A DNA stretch of 64,000 nt from Streptomyces violaceusniger Tu 4113 (lineage in GTDB: Bacteria > Actinomycetota > Actinomycetes > Streptomycetales > Streptomycetaceae), in the NCBI RefSeq assembly GCF_000147815.2, contig NC_015957.1, positions 744,001-808,000 of the forward strand. Direction: 5' to 3'. Each line of letters starts with the position of its first letter. Positions within the stretch are counted from its first letter, which is position 1. The notes beneath the pieces were generated by a model. It was not told the origin of the DNA and did not search any database. It was given only the letters and a program-made list of their open reading frames with translations. This document shows, one piece after another, positions 37,764 through 45,416 of the stretch. The position numbers and the translations under genes are program-made.

Positions 37764-39226
37764 CGAAGACCTATGCGCACTGGATCGGCGGCTCGTGGCG
37801 GGATCCCGGGAACGGGCACTACCCCGTCATCAATCCCGCCACCGAGGAGACCGTCGGCCATGCCCCCGAGGCCGACCCGGCCGACGTGGACGCCGCCGTC
37901 CGGGCCGCCCGCGCCGCGTACGACGGCTGGTCGCGCACTACCCCCCGGGAGCGCGCCGCCGTACTCGACAGGGCCGCCGATCTGCTCGCCGAGCACACCC
38001 CGGACCTGGTGCCCCTCGTCCAGGCGGAGACCGGGGCGACGCTGCGCGTCACCTCCTCCCTCCAGGTGCCCCCGGCGATCGACCGCTTCCGCCGCTATGC
38101 GCGCGGCGCCCTCGAACCGGACACGGTGCCGCTCGCCCCGCTGCCCATGGCCGCCACCCCGCTGGCGCCCGGCGGGCTGATCGGAGCGGCAGCGGTCCGC
38201 CGTCCTCTTGGTGTCGTCGGTTGCATCACCTCCTACAACTTCCCTCTCACGAATCTCGCGGGCAAGGTCGCCCCGGCCCTGGCCATGGGCAATACGGTCG
38301 TGGCCAAACCCGCGCCGCAGGACCCGCTGTGCTGTTTGGAACTCGGCCCCCTGCTCAAGGAGGCCGGGCTCCCGGACGGTGCCTTCAATGTCGTCACCGG
38401 CTCGCGCGCGGCCGCCGGCGAGGCGCTGGTCGCGCACCCCGGTGTCGACATGGTCAGCTTCACCGGATCCACCGCCGTGGGTAAGAAGATCGCCGAATCC
38501 GCGGGGAGGTCGATGAAGCGCACCCTGATGGAACTGGGGGGCAAGGGCGCGGCCATCGTCCTGGGGGACGCCGACGAGCGAGCGATCGCGTCGGCGGTCG
38601 GGGCGGTCGGTTCGACCTTCTCCTTTCACAGCGGGCAGATCTGCACGGCGCCGACCCGTGTGCTCGTCCATCGATCGCTGTACGAGAAGGTCATCGCCGC
38701 ACTCACACATTACGCAGAGTCACTGAAGATCGGGAACCCTGTGGATAACTCCACGATCGTCGGTCCGTTGATCTCCGCCGCGCAGCGCGATCGCGTCGAG
38801 GCGTATGTCTCCGACGCCCGTGAGCAGGGCGCCCGGATCGTCGTGGGCGGCGAACGCCCCGCCCGCAAGCCCGGCTTCTACGTCGCCCCCACCCTCATCG
38901 CCGACGCCGGCCCCGCGATGACCGTCGCGCGGGAGGAGCTGTTCGGACCGGTCGTCGTGGCCATGCCCTTCGATGACGAGGACGAGGCGGTGCGGATCGC
39001 CGACGCCACCCCCTACGGCCTCTACGACTACGTCTTCAGCGCCGACGCGGGCCGCGCCTGGACCCTCGCCGCCCGTCTGCGCAGCGGAAACGTCGGCATC
39101 AACACCGCCCAGCGCCACCCCGAGACGCCGTTCGGCGGGTTCAAGGAAAGCGGAGTCGGCCGCGACGGCGGCTCGTTCGGCCTGCACGCGTACAGCGAAC
39201 TCCAGTCGCTGGTCTGGGTCTCCTGA
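37760..39226 (+). CDS. NAD(P)-dependent aldehyde dehydrogenase
   Basis: The product is 488 residues from ATG 37760, which overlaps the upstream stop. Family signatures are GVVGCITSYNFPLTN, FTGSTAVGKKI, MELGGKGA with the general-base Glu, and GQICTAPTR with the nucleophilic Cys. The C-terminus shows PEELFGPVV-like VAREELFGPVV and PFGGFKESGVGRDGG. It oxidises an aldehyde intermediate to the acid, and the alcohol dehydrogenase next to it would make that aldehyde. Confidence 0.92.
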   Translation: MTKTYAHWIGGSWRDPGNGHYPVINPATEETVGHAPEADPADVDAAVRAARAAYDGWSRTTPRERAAVLDRAADLLAEHTPDLVPLVQAETGATLRVTSSLQVPPAIDRFRRYARGALEPDTVPLAPLPMAATPLAPGGLIGAAAVRRPLGVVGCITSYNFPLTNLAGKVAPALAMGNTVVAKPAPQDPLCCLELGPLLKEAGLPDGAFNVVTGSRAAAGEALVAHPGVDMVSFTGSTAVGKKIAESAGRSMKRTLMELGGKGAAIVLGDADERAIASAVGAVGSTFSFHSGQICTAPTRVLVHRSLYEKVIAALTHYAESLKIGNPVDNSTIVGPLISAAQRDRVEAYVSDAREQGARIVVGGERPARKPGFYVAPTLIADAGPAMTVAREELFGPVVVAMPFDDEDEAVRIADATPYGLYDYVFSADAGRAWTLAARLRSGNVGINTAQRHPETPFGGFKESGVGRDGGSFGLHAYSELQSLVWVS

Positions 39227-39247
39227 GGCACCGGAAGGGTGATGAGG

Positions 39248-40297
39248 ATGAGAGGCGTCATCTTCGACGGCACGGCGCCGCGCGTGGTCGAGGACCTGGA
39301 GGTGCGCGACCCCGGCCCCGGCGAGGTGCTGGTGCGCATCGCCGCCGCGGGGCTGTGCCACAGCGATCTGTCGGTCGTCGACGGCACCATCCCCTTCCCT
39401 CTCCCCGCCGTCCTCGGCCACGAGGGCGCGGGCGTGGTCGAGGAGGTCGGGCCGGGCGTCACCCATGTCGCTCCCGGCGATCATGTGGCGCTGTCCACCC
39501 TCGCCAACTGCGGGACCTGCGCCGACTGCGCCCGGGGCCGCCCCACCATGTGCCGCGCGGCCATCGGCCGGCCGACCCGGCCCTTCCGCCGCGGCGACGA
39601 GCGACTGTACAACTTCGCCTCGAACTCCGCCTTCGCCGAGCGCACCCTCGTCACCGCCGTCCAGGTGGTGCGGATCCCCGAGGAGATTCCGCTCGTCTCC
39701 GCCGCCCTCATCGGCTGTGCCGTCCTGACCGGCGTCGGCGCCGTGCTCAACCGCGCCAAGGTGGACCGCGGTGAGTCGGTCGTTGTCATCGGCAGCGGCG
39801 GCATCGGGCTGAATGTGCTGCAAGGGGCCCGGATCGCCGGGGCGTTCCCTGTCGTCGCCGTCGACTCCAACCCCGCCAAGGAGCCGCTGGCCCGGCGCTT
39901 CGGCGCGACCCACTTCGTCCCCTCCACCGACGCCGTACGGGAGATCCTGCCGACCGGCGCCGACCACGCATTCGAATGCGTCGGCTCGACCCGGCTCATC
40001 CGTCAGGCCGTCGATCTGCTCGACCGGCGCGGCCAGGCAGTGCTCCTCGGTGTGCCGCCCGCCGACGCCGAGGCGGCCTTCCGGGTCTCCTCCATGTATC
40101 TGGACAAGTCCATCCTGGGCTGCCGCTACGGCTCCTCACGTCCGCAAGCCGATATCGCCCTGTACGCCGACCTCTACCGGCAGGGGCGGCTGCTGCTGGA
40201 CGAACTGGTCAGCAGGACCTACCCCTTGGAGGACTTCGCCAAGGCCGCCGACGACGCCCACCACGGCCGGGTGGCGCGCGCCGTGCTCACCTTCTGA
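39248..40297 (+). CDS. Zinc-dependent alcohol dehydrogenase (MDR, class III-like)
   Basis: The product is 349 residues from ATG 39248, which has GGAAGGG 8 nt upstream; GTG 39239 and ATG 39242 are alternatives. MDR features are AGLCHSDL and GHEGAGVVEEVG (catalytic zinc ligands), CGTCADCARGRPTMC (structural zinc cysteines) and GSGGIGLNVLQGARIAGA (NAD fold). Cofactor would be NAD(P) or, as in some actinobacterial relatives, mycothiol- or mycofactocin-linked; the sequence does not decide. It is the last gene of the SDR-ACAD-ALDH-ADH run. Confidence 0.9.
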   Translation: MRGVIFDGTAPRVVEDLEVRDPGPGEVLVRIAAAGLCHSDLSVVDGTIPFPLPAVLGHEGAGVVEEVGPGVTHVAPGDHVALSTLANCGTCADCARGRPTMCRAAIGRPTRPFRRGDERLYNFASNSAFAERTLVTAVQVVRIPEEIPLVSAALIGCAVLTGVGAVLNRAKVDRGESVVVIGSGGIGLNVLQGARIAGAFPVVAVDSNPAKEPLARRFGATHFVPSTDAVREILPTGADHAFECVGSTRLIRQAVDLLDRRGQAVLLGVPPADAEAAFRVSSMYLDKSILGCRYGSSRPQADIALYADLYRQGRLLLDELVSRTYPLEDFAKAADDAHHGRVARAVLTF

Positions 40298-40345
40298 CGG
40301 GCTTCCAACCACTTCCGACGGGCTTCGACCACTTCCGGCGGCGTC

Positions 40346-40588
40346 TTGACGACGGGGGCTGTTGACATATCGGTGACCGGCTTCGACGGCATCGGGCCGC
40401 TCACCACCCCGCTCCTCGGGCTGACCACGCTGCGCCAGCCGTTGGACGAGATCGGCCGACGCGCCATCGACCTGCTGCTGGAGCTGCGTGCCGACCGCTC
40501 CATGCCCACGCGCCATATCCCCCTGCGCGGGGCGGTGGTGGCCGGAACCACCACCGCCCCGCCCCCACCCGTCCCCATCCGGCGCTGA
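40346..40588 (+). pseudogene. C-terminal remnant of a LacI-family regulator
   Basis: The frame encodes DISVTGFDGIGP, TTLRQPLDEIGRRAIDLLLE and PTRHIPLRGAVVAGTT, the last ~75 residues of LacI/GalR regulators (normally ~340 residues with an N-terminal HTH). No start codon with RBS and no DNA-binding part precede it; the upstream 60 bp consist of direct repeats of GACGGGCTTC-N-ACCACTTCC. It is read as a decayed gene fragment. Confidence 0.75.
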
Positions 40589-40636
40589 ATTCGGGGGTCG
40601 CCCGCCGGAGCCGCGCCCCTGACGTCCGGAGAAACC

Positions 40637-41275
40637 ATGTCCGTGCAAACGGCCGCCTCGCCCTTCCGCTACGGGGTCTTCCTCCGCCCCGACCACCGCA
40701 CCTGCGCCCTGCTGACCGATCTCCATCTGCTGCTCAGGCAGCAGTACGGACTGGTCTCCTGCGCCGCCTACCCGCCCCACGCCACCCTCGCGGGCAATGT
40801 GCCCACCGACGCGCCCGAGGGCGAGCTGGCCGACCGGATCGGCGCGGCGCTGTCGGACACCAGCGCTTTCACGGCGTACAACACGGGCATCGAGAAGGGC
40901 GGAGGCGGCATCGGGTTCAATCTGCACGATCTGCCCGACGGCTCCCCGAACCCCGGGATCTCGGTGAACACCGCGCTGGCGCCGGTGTCGACCGTTCAGC
41001 CGGACTTTCTCTTCAAACCTTTCGACCCGGCGGAATTCCGGGCGCATCTGTCCGTGGCCTCCCATGAACTGACCCTGCGGCCCGACCTCTATGAGGAGAC
41101 CGGGGAGTTCCTGGACACTCTCGACGCGGATCCGCCCAAGCGGTTGACCGCCGACACCATCTCGCTGTTCCGCTTCCACAGCGACGACTGGAACGCGCAG
41201 TGGTGGCGGGACATGACCTGGGTGCAGGTCCGCAGTTGGCGGCTCGGGGGCGCGGAAGCGGCCGTGACGGGCTGA
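40637..41275 (+). CDS. 2H phosphoesterase / 2'-5' RNA ligase-like protein
   Basis: The product is 212 residues from ATG 40637, preceded by GGAGAAACC. Two HxT/S motifs typical of the 2H superfamily are seen: PHATLAG near residue 54 and AHLSVAS near residue 137. This superfamily includes cyclic phosphodiesterases and RNA ligases. The substrate is not predictable. The gene does not resemble its catabolic neighbours in role and is followed by a strong bidirectional terminator. Confidence 0.65.
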   Translation: MSVQTAASPFRYGVFLRPDHRTCALLTDLHLLLRQQYGLVSCAAYPPHATLAGNVPTDAPEGELADRIGAALSDTSAFTAYNTGIEKGGGGIGFNLHDLPDGSPNPGISVNTALAPVSTVQPDFLFKPFDPAEFRAHLSVASHELTLRPDLYEETGEFLDTLDADPPKRLTADTISLFRFHSDDWNAQWWRDMTWVQVRSWRLGGAEAAVTG

Positions 41276-41282
41276 GCGGGCC

Positions 41283-41324
41283 AGGCCCTGTCCCGCTCCC
41301 GCTAAGAACCGCCGGACAGGGCCT
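41283..41324. terminator. Bidirectional terminator
   Basis: AGGCCCTGTCC (41283-41293) pairs perfectly with GGACAGGGCCT (41314-41324). It lies between convergent genes and overlaps the first base pair of the reverse gene's stop codon. Confidence 0.75.
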
Positions 41325-42354
41325 ACGCACGGGCGTCGGCGCCGGAAGCCGTACCGGCCTCGGCGCCCGCGCGGAAGGTGCGGCGGTAGGCGGTCGGGCT
41401 CACGCCCACGGCCGCCTGGAAGTGCTGGCGCAGGGACGCGGGGGAGCCGAAACCCGCCTCGCGCGCCACCTGGCCCACCGACAGATCGGTGTCCTCCAGA
41501 AGATGACGGGACCGCTCGACGCGCTGCCGGGTCAGCCACTGGCCCGGGCTGACGCCGACCTCCTCGCGGAAGCGGCGGGTGAACGTCCGCACGCTCATCG
41601 ACTCCTGGGCGGCCAGCTCCCTCAGCGAGATGGGCCGGTCCAGCCGGCCGAGCGCCCAGGCGCGCGCCGTCGTCGTGGTGGCCTGCTGGGGCTCGGGCAG
41701 CGGGCGCGGGATGTACTGGGCCTGGCCGCCGTCGCGGTGGGGCGGCACCAGGCTGTGCCGGGCGACGTCGTTGGCGACGGCCGTGCCGTGGTCGCGCCGC
41801 ACCAGATGCAGACACAGGTCGATCCCCGAAGCGACACCGGCCGAGGTCAGCACATCGCCGTCGTCCACGAACAACACATTCGGATCGACCTTGATCGTCG
41901 GGAAGAGCCGCTGGAATTGGCCGACGCTGGCCCAATGGGTGGTGGCCGGGCGGCCGTCGAGAAGACCGGCGGCGGCGAGCACGAACGAACCGGTGCAGAT
42001 GGACACCCAGCGCGCGCCCGGCCGGGCATGGGCGAGCGCGGTGGCGAGCGGCTCGGTCATCCGGCCCTCCTCGCGGACCGGGCCGAGTGCGTACGAGGCG
42101 GGCACCAGGATGGTGTCGGCCTCGGCGAGGGCTTCCGGGCCGAGTGCCACGGCGATCGGGAAGTCGGCGTCCGTGGGCACCAGACCGGGCTCGACGGTGC
42201 AGGTGACCACCTCGTACAGCCGCCGGCCGTCGGCGGAGCGGGCCTTGCCGAAGATCCGGTACGGAATGCCCAGCTCGAAGGGGATCACACCGGGGAGGGC
42301 GAGGACGACGACGCGATGGCGCCCGTTGGCGTTACCGGGCGGGGATTGGGGCAC
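41323..42354 (-). CDS. GlxA/FtrA-type AraC-family transcriptional regulator
   Basis: The product is 343 residues. The N-terminal DJ-1/PfpI-like domain (VVVLALPGVIPFELGIPY, ICTGSFVLAAAGLLDGRPA) is followed by a C-terminal pair of AraC HTH motifs (SLRELAAQESMSVRTFTRRF, SVGQVAREAGFGSPASLRQH). Such proteins sense small molecules through the PfpI-like domain. It is divergent from the MFS transporter at 42437, its most likely target. Confidence 0.88.
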   Translation of the reverse strand: MPQSPPGNANGRHRVVVLALPGVIPFELGIPYRIFGKARSADGRRLYEVVTCTVEPGLVPTDADFPIAVALGPEALAEADTILVPASYALGPVREEGRMTEPLATALAHARPGARWVSICTGSFVLAAAGLLDGRPATTHWASVGQFQRLFPTIKVDPNVLFVDDGDVLTSAGVASGIDLCLHLVRRDHGTAVANDVARHSLVPPHRDGGQAQYIPRPLPEPQQATTTTARAWALGRLDRPISLRELAAQESMSVRTFTRRFREEVGVSPGQWLTRQRVERSRHLLEDTDLSVGQVAREAGFGSPASLRQHFQAAVGVSPTAYRRTFRAGAEAGTASGADARA

Positions 42355-42436
42355 TTCCGGCCTCCCGTCGTTCGGACATGGCCCCTCAAGGGGTGTGGCC
42401 CGATCCTAGCGAAGGCTGTCCCACGGGCCACTCGTC

Positions 42437-43801
42437 GTGACGGAACCGCTGCTCAATGCTGGTCCGGTGACGCAGACAACCGAACTTTCCGGAGCTCCCG
42501 AACAGGGCGAGCAGCCCGACCGGCCCCCACGACGGGCCCTCCCACGCCTTCCGCACCGCGCCTGGTCGGTCGCCGCCGTCGCCTTCGTGACGATCATCGG
42601 CACCGCCGGATTCGCCTCCCTTCCCGGTCTGCTCATCGATCCACTCCACGACGAGTTCGGCTGGTCGCGCGGCACGATCGGGTTCGCGGTCTCCGTCAAC
42701 CTCGCCCTCTACGGGCTCACCGCACCCTTCGCCGCCGCTCTGATGGATCGCTTCGGCATCCGTAAGGTCATCGCGGCCGCGCTCGCCGTCATCGCGACCG
42801 GTGGCGGCCTTACGGTCTTCATGACCGAGCCCTGGCAGCTCATCCTCTGCTGGGGCGTGCTGGTCGGCCTCGGCAGCGGCTCCATGGCGCTGGCCTTCGC
42901 CGCGACCGTGACCAACCGGTGGTTCGTCGCCCAGCGCGGTCTGGTCACCGGCATCCTCACGGCGGGCGGTGCCTCCGGGCAGTTGATCTTTCTGCCGCTG
43001 CTCTCCCGGATCGTCGAACGGCACGACTGGCGGCCCGCCGCGCTGACGGTCGCGATCGCCGCGCTGGCGATCGTCCCCCTCGTCTGGCTGCTGCTGCGCG
43101 ACTACCCCTCGGACGTGGGCCTCGCCCCGTACGGCGCCGACGGGCCGCCCACCCCGCGGCCCGCACCCCGGCGCGGCGCGGCCCGGCGGGCCGTCAAGGC
43201 CCTCGCCTCGGCCTCGCGCACCGGCACCTTCTGGCTGCTCGCGGGCACCTTCGCGATCTGCGGCGCCTCGACGAACGGCCTCGTCAAGACCCACTTCGTG
43301 CCCGCCGCGCACGACCACGGCATGCCGGTGACGGCCGCCGCGAGCCTGCTCGCCGTCATCGGCGTCTTCGACATCATCGGGACGGTGGCCTCCGGCTGGT
43401 TCACCGACCGCTTCGACGCGCGCCGGCTGCTGGCCATGTACTACGCGCTGCGCGGCCTCTCCCTGATGTTCCTCCCGATCCTGCTGGACGAGGCGGTGCA
43501 TCCGCCGATGATCTTCTTCATCGTCTTCTACGGTCTCGACTGGGTCGCCACCGTGCCGCCGACCATGGCGCTGTGCCGGGAGCAGTACGGAGAGGACAGT
43601 GCGATCGTCTTCGGCTGGGTGCTCGCCTCCCACCAGGTGGGAGCAGGGGTCGTGGCCTTCGTGGGCGGTATGGCGCGGGACGCCTTTGGCTCGTACGACC
43701 TGGTCTGGTACGGCGCGGGGGCGCTGTGCGCGATCGCCGCGCTGATGTCGCTGGTGATCCACCGCGGCCCGAAGGCGCAGGGCGCGGCGGCGACGGCCTA
43801 G
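42437..43801 (+). CDS. MFS transporter (MCT/oxalate-formate antiporter-like)
   Basis: The product is 454 residues with 12 predicted TM helices. The N-terminal half begins at VAAVAFVTIIGTAGFASLPG, with the MFS loop signature MDRFGIRKV between TM2 and TM3. A basic cytoplasmic loop (RPAPRRGAARRAVK) divides the halves, and the second half repeats the signature as WFTDRFDARRL. The start is GTG 42437, with GTG 42467 as alternative. It likely imports or exports a monocarboxylate-type compound under control of the divergent GlxA-like regulator. Confidence 0.85.
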   Translation: MTEPLLNAGPVTQTTELSGAPEQGEQPDRPPRRALPRLPHRAWSVAAVAFVTIIGTAGFASLPGLLIDPLHDEFGWSRGTIGFAVSVNLALYGLTAPFAAALMDRFGIRKVIAAALAVIATGGGLTVFMTEPWQLILCWGVLVGLGSGSMALAFAATVTNRWFVAQRGLVTGILTAGGASGQLIFLPLLSRIVERHDWRPAALTVAIAALAIVPLVWLLLRDYPSDVGLAPYGADGPPTPRPAPRRGAARRAVKALASASRTGTFWLLAGTFAICGASTNGLVKTHFVPAAHDHGMPVTAAASLLAVIGVFDIIGTVASGWFTDRFDARRLLAMYYALRGLSLMFLPILLDEAVHPPMIFFIVFYGLDWVATVPPTMALCREQYGEDSAIVFGWVLASHQVGAGVVAFVGGMARDAFGSYDLVWYGAGALCAIAALMSLVIHRGPKAQGAAATA

Positions 43802-43802
43802 G

Positions 43803-43841
43803 GTCGCGCGGCCTTGCGGGGCCTACGGAAGGCCGCGCGAC
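43803..43841. terminator. Terminator between convergent genes
   Basis: GTCGCGCGGCCTT and AAGGCCGCGCGAC form a perfect 13-bp stem directly after the transporter stop. A third copy of the right arm follows at 43851-43859. Confidence 0.7.
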
Positions 43842-43864
43842 GCCTTATGGAAGGCCGCGCGGGC

Positions 43865-44500
43865 TCACGGATGCGCCGTGAACTCCCCGAAGGAGCCGCG
43901 GTGGAAGAGCAGCGGCCCCGATCGCGCCGCGGACTCGTCCGTTCCCAGGTCCCGGACGCGGCCCACCACGACCAGATGGTCGCCGCCCGTGTGCACGGCG
44001 TGGACCGCGCAGTCGATCCACGCCGGGACGTCCGCGAGACGCGGTGAGCCGGTGACCGGAGACGGTTCGTAGCGGACGCCCGCGAATTTGTCGGGGCGCC
44101 GGGAGCCGCTGACCGCGAAGGCGCGGCACAGCTCGCCCTGGTGAGCGCCCAGGACGTTGACGCAGAAGACGCCCGCGCGGGCGATGCGCGGCCAGGTCGT
44201 GGAGGTGCGGGCGACCATGAAGGCGACCAGCGGCGGGTCCAGGGACAGCGAGGCGAAGGACTGGCAGGCGAACCCGGTCGGGCCGGTCGCGTCGACGGTG
44301 GCGATCACGGTGACCCCGCTCGCGAAATGGCCCAGCACGCGGCGGAATTCGGCGGGGTCGACCGGGGGCCGCTCATCGTCGCGCACACAGCGCAGCTCCG
44401 GCGGGGGCAGCGGTTCGACCGGTCGTACGGAGGCGGTCGGCGAGCCGACCGCCCGGAGGTAGCGGACGGCGGTGGCGGCCATACCGGCGTGTCCCATCAT
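43865..44500 (-). CDS. Flavin reductase family protein (HsaB-like)
   Basis: The product is 211 residues from ATG 44500, preceded by AAAGGGGG. The flavin-reductase fold is seen in RRVLGHFASGVTVIAT, GFACQSFASLSLDPPLV, FCVNVLGAHQGELCRAFA and WIDCAVHAVHTGGDHLVVVGRV. Such proteins supply reduced flavin to a two-component monooxygenase; HsaB does so in actinobacterial steroid-ring degradation. No oxygenase large subunit is adjacent in this window. It is the third gene of the run ligase (45417), hydratase (44585), reductase. Confidence 0.85.
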   Translation of the reverse strand: MMGHAGMAATAVRYLRAVGSPTASVRPVEPLPPPELRCVRDDERPPVDPAEFRRVLGHFASGVTVIATVDATGPTGFACQSFASLSLDPPLVAFMVARTSTTWPRIARAGVFCVNVLGAHQGELCRAFAVSGSRRPDKFAGVRYEPSPVTGSPRLADVPAWIDCAVHAVHTGGDHLVVVGRVRDLGTDESAARSGPLLFHRGSFGEFTAHP

Positions 44501-44584
44501 GGCCCGTCCCCCTTTCTTGGCTTGCCCGACGGCTTTCCTGGCGTTTGTGACGGCTTTCCTGGTTTTTCTGGCGGGGTGGGTCTC

Positions 44585-45400
44585 TCAGCGGCCTCGGTAC
44601 ACGGGGGGCCGGCGCTCGATGAACGCGCTCACGCCCTCCTGAGCGTCGGCCGTGGTCATGTTGGTCTCCTGCGCCGCCGCCTCGGCGGCGAACGCGGCCG
44701 GGCGGCCGGACTCCAGGGAGGCGTTCACCAGCGCCTTGGTGAGGGCGAGGGCGCGGGTGGGGCCGGCCGCGAGGCGCTCGGCCCAGGCGCGGGCGGTCTT
44801 GGCCAGTTCGTCGTCCGGGACGACCCGGTTGACCAGGCCCAGCCGCTCGGCCTCGGCGGCGGGCAGCGCGTCGCCGAAGAACATCAGCTCCTTCGCGCGC
44901 TGCGGGCCGGTCAGCCGGGGCAGGAGATACGCACCGCCCCCGTCGGGGACCAGACCGCGGCGGATGAACACCTCGATGAAGACGGCCGATTCGGCGGCCA
45001 GCACCAGATCGCAGGCGAGGGCGAGATGGGCGCCGAGCCCGGCAGCGGTGCCGTTGACGGCGGCGATCACCGGCTTCTCGCAGTCGAGGACGGCGGCGAT
45101 GAGCCGCTGCGCTCCGCCGCGGATCAGCCGGGCGACATCGCCCGCGACGCGTTCCGCCGCGGCCGGTGCGCCGCGCAGATCCGCTCCCGCGCAGAAGCCC
45201 TTGCCGGTGGCGGTCAGCACGACGGCCCGGACGGTCGGGTCCGCGGAGGCGTGGTCCAGTAGCGAAATCAGGTGTTCTCGCTGGTCGGGGGTGATGGCGT
45301 TCATCGCGGCGGGGCGGTTGAGCGTGATCCACGAGACGCCGTTGTCAGTGGTGTGCCGTACAACGGAGTCAAGCGCTTCTTCGGGGGAGGGAGAGGTCAT
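44585..45400 (-). CDS. Enoyl-CoA hydratase/isomerase family protein
   Basis: The product is 271 residues. The crotonase fold shows WITLNRPAAMNAI, GKGFCAGADL and VNGTAAGLGAHLALACDLVL (oxyanion hole), and IRRGLVPDGGGAYLLPRL. At the place of the second catalytic Glu of classical hydratases the sequence reads LVPDGG, with Asp. It likely hydrates the product of one of the acyl-CoA dehydrogenases. It starts 16 bp after the upstream ligase gene ends, so they are cotranscribed. Confidence 0.88.
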   Translation of the reverse strand: MTSPSPEEALDSVVRHTTDNGVSWITLNRPAAMNAITPDQREHLISLLDHASADPTVRAVVLTATGKGFCAGADLRGAPAAAERVAGDVARLIRGGAQRLIAAVLDCEKPVIAAVNGTAAGLGAHLALACDLVLAAESAVFIEVFIRRGLVPDGGGAYLLPRLTGPQRAKELMFFGDALPAAEAERLGLVNRVVPDDELAKTARAWAERLAAGPTRALALTKALVNASLESGRPAAFAAEAAAQETNMTTADAQEGVSAFIERRPPVYRGR

Positions 45401-45416
45401 GGGAACGCTCCATCGG

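Noticed and set aside
38740..38748. DnaA box TGTGGATAA inside the aldehyde dehydrogenase gene
   Set aside because: A single box in coding sequence, explained by the codons for Val-Asp-Asn, with no partner site.
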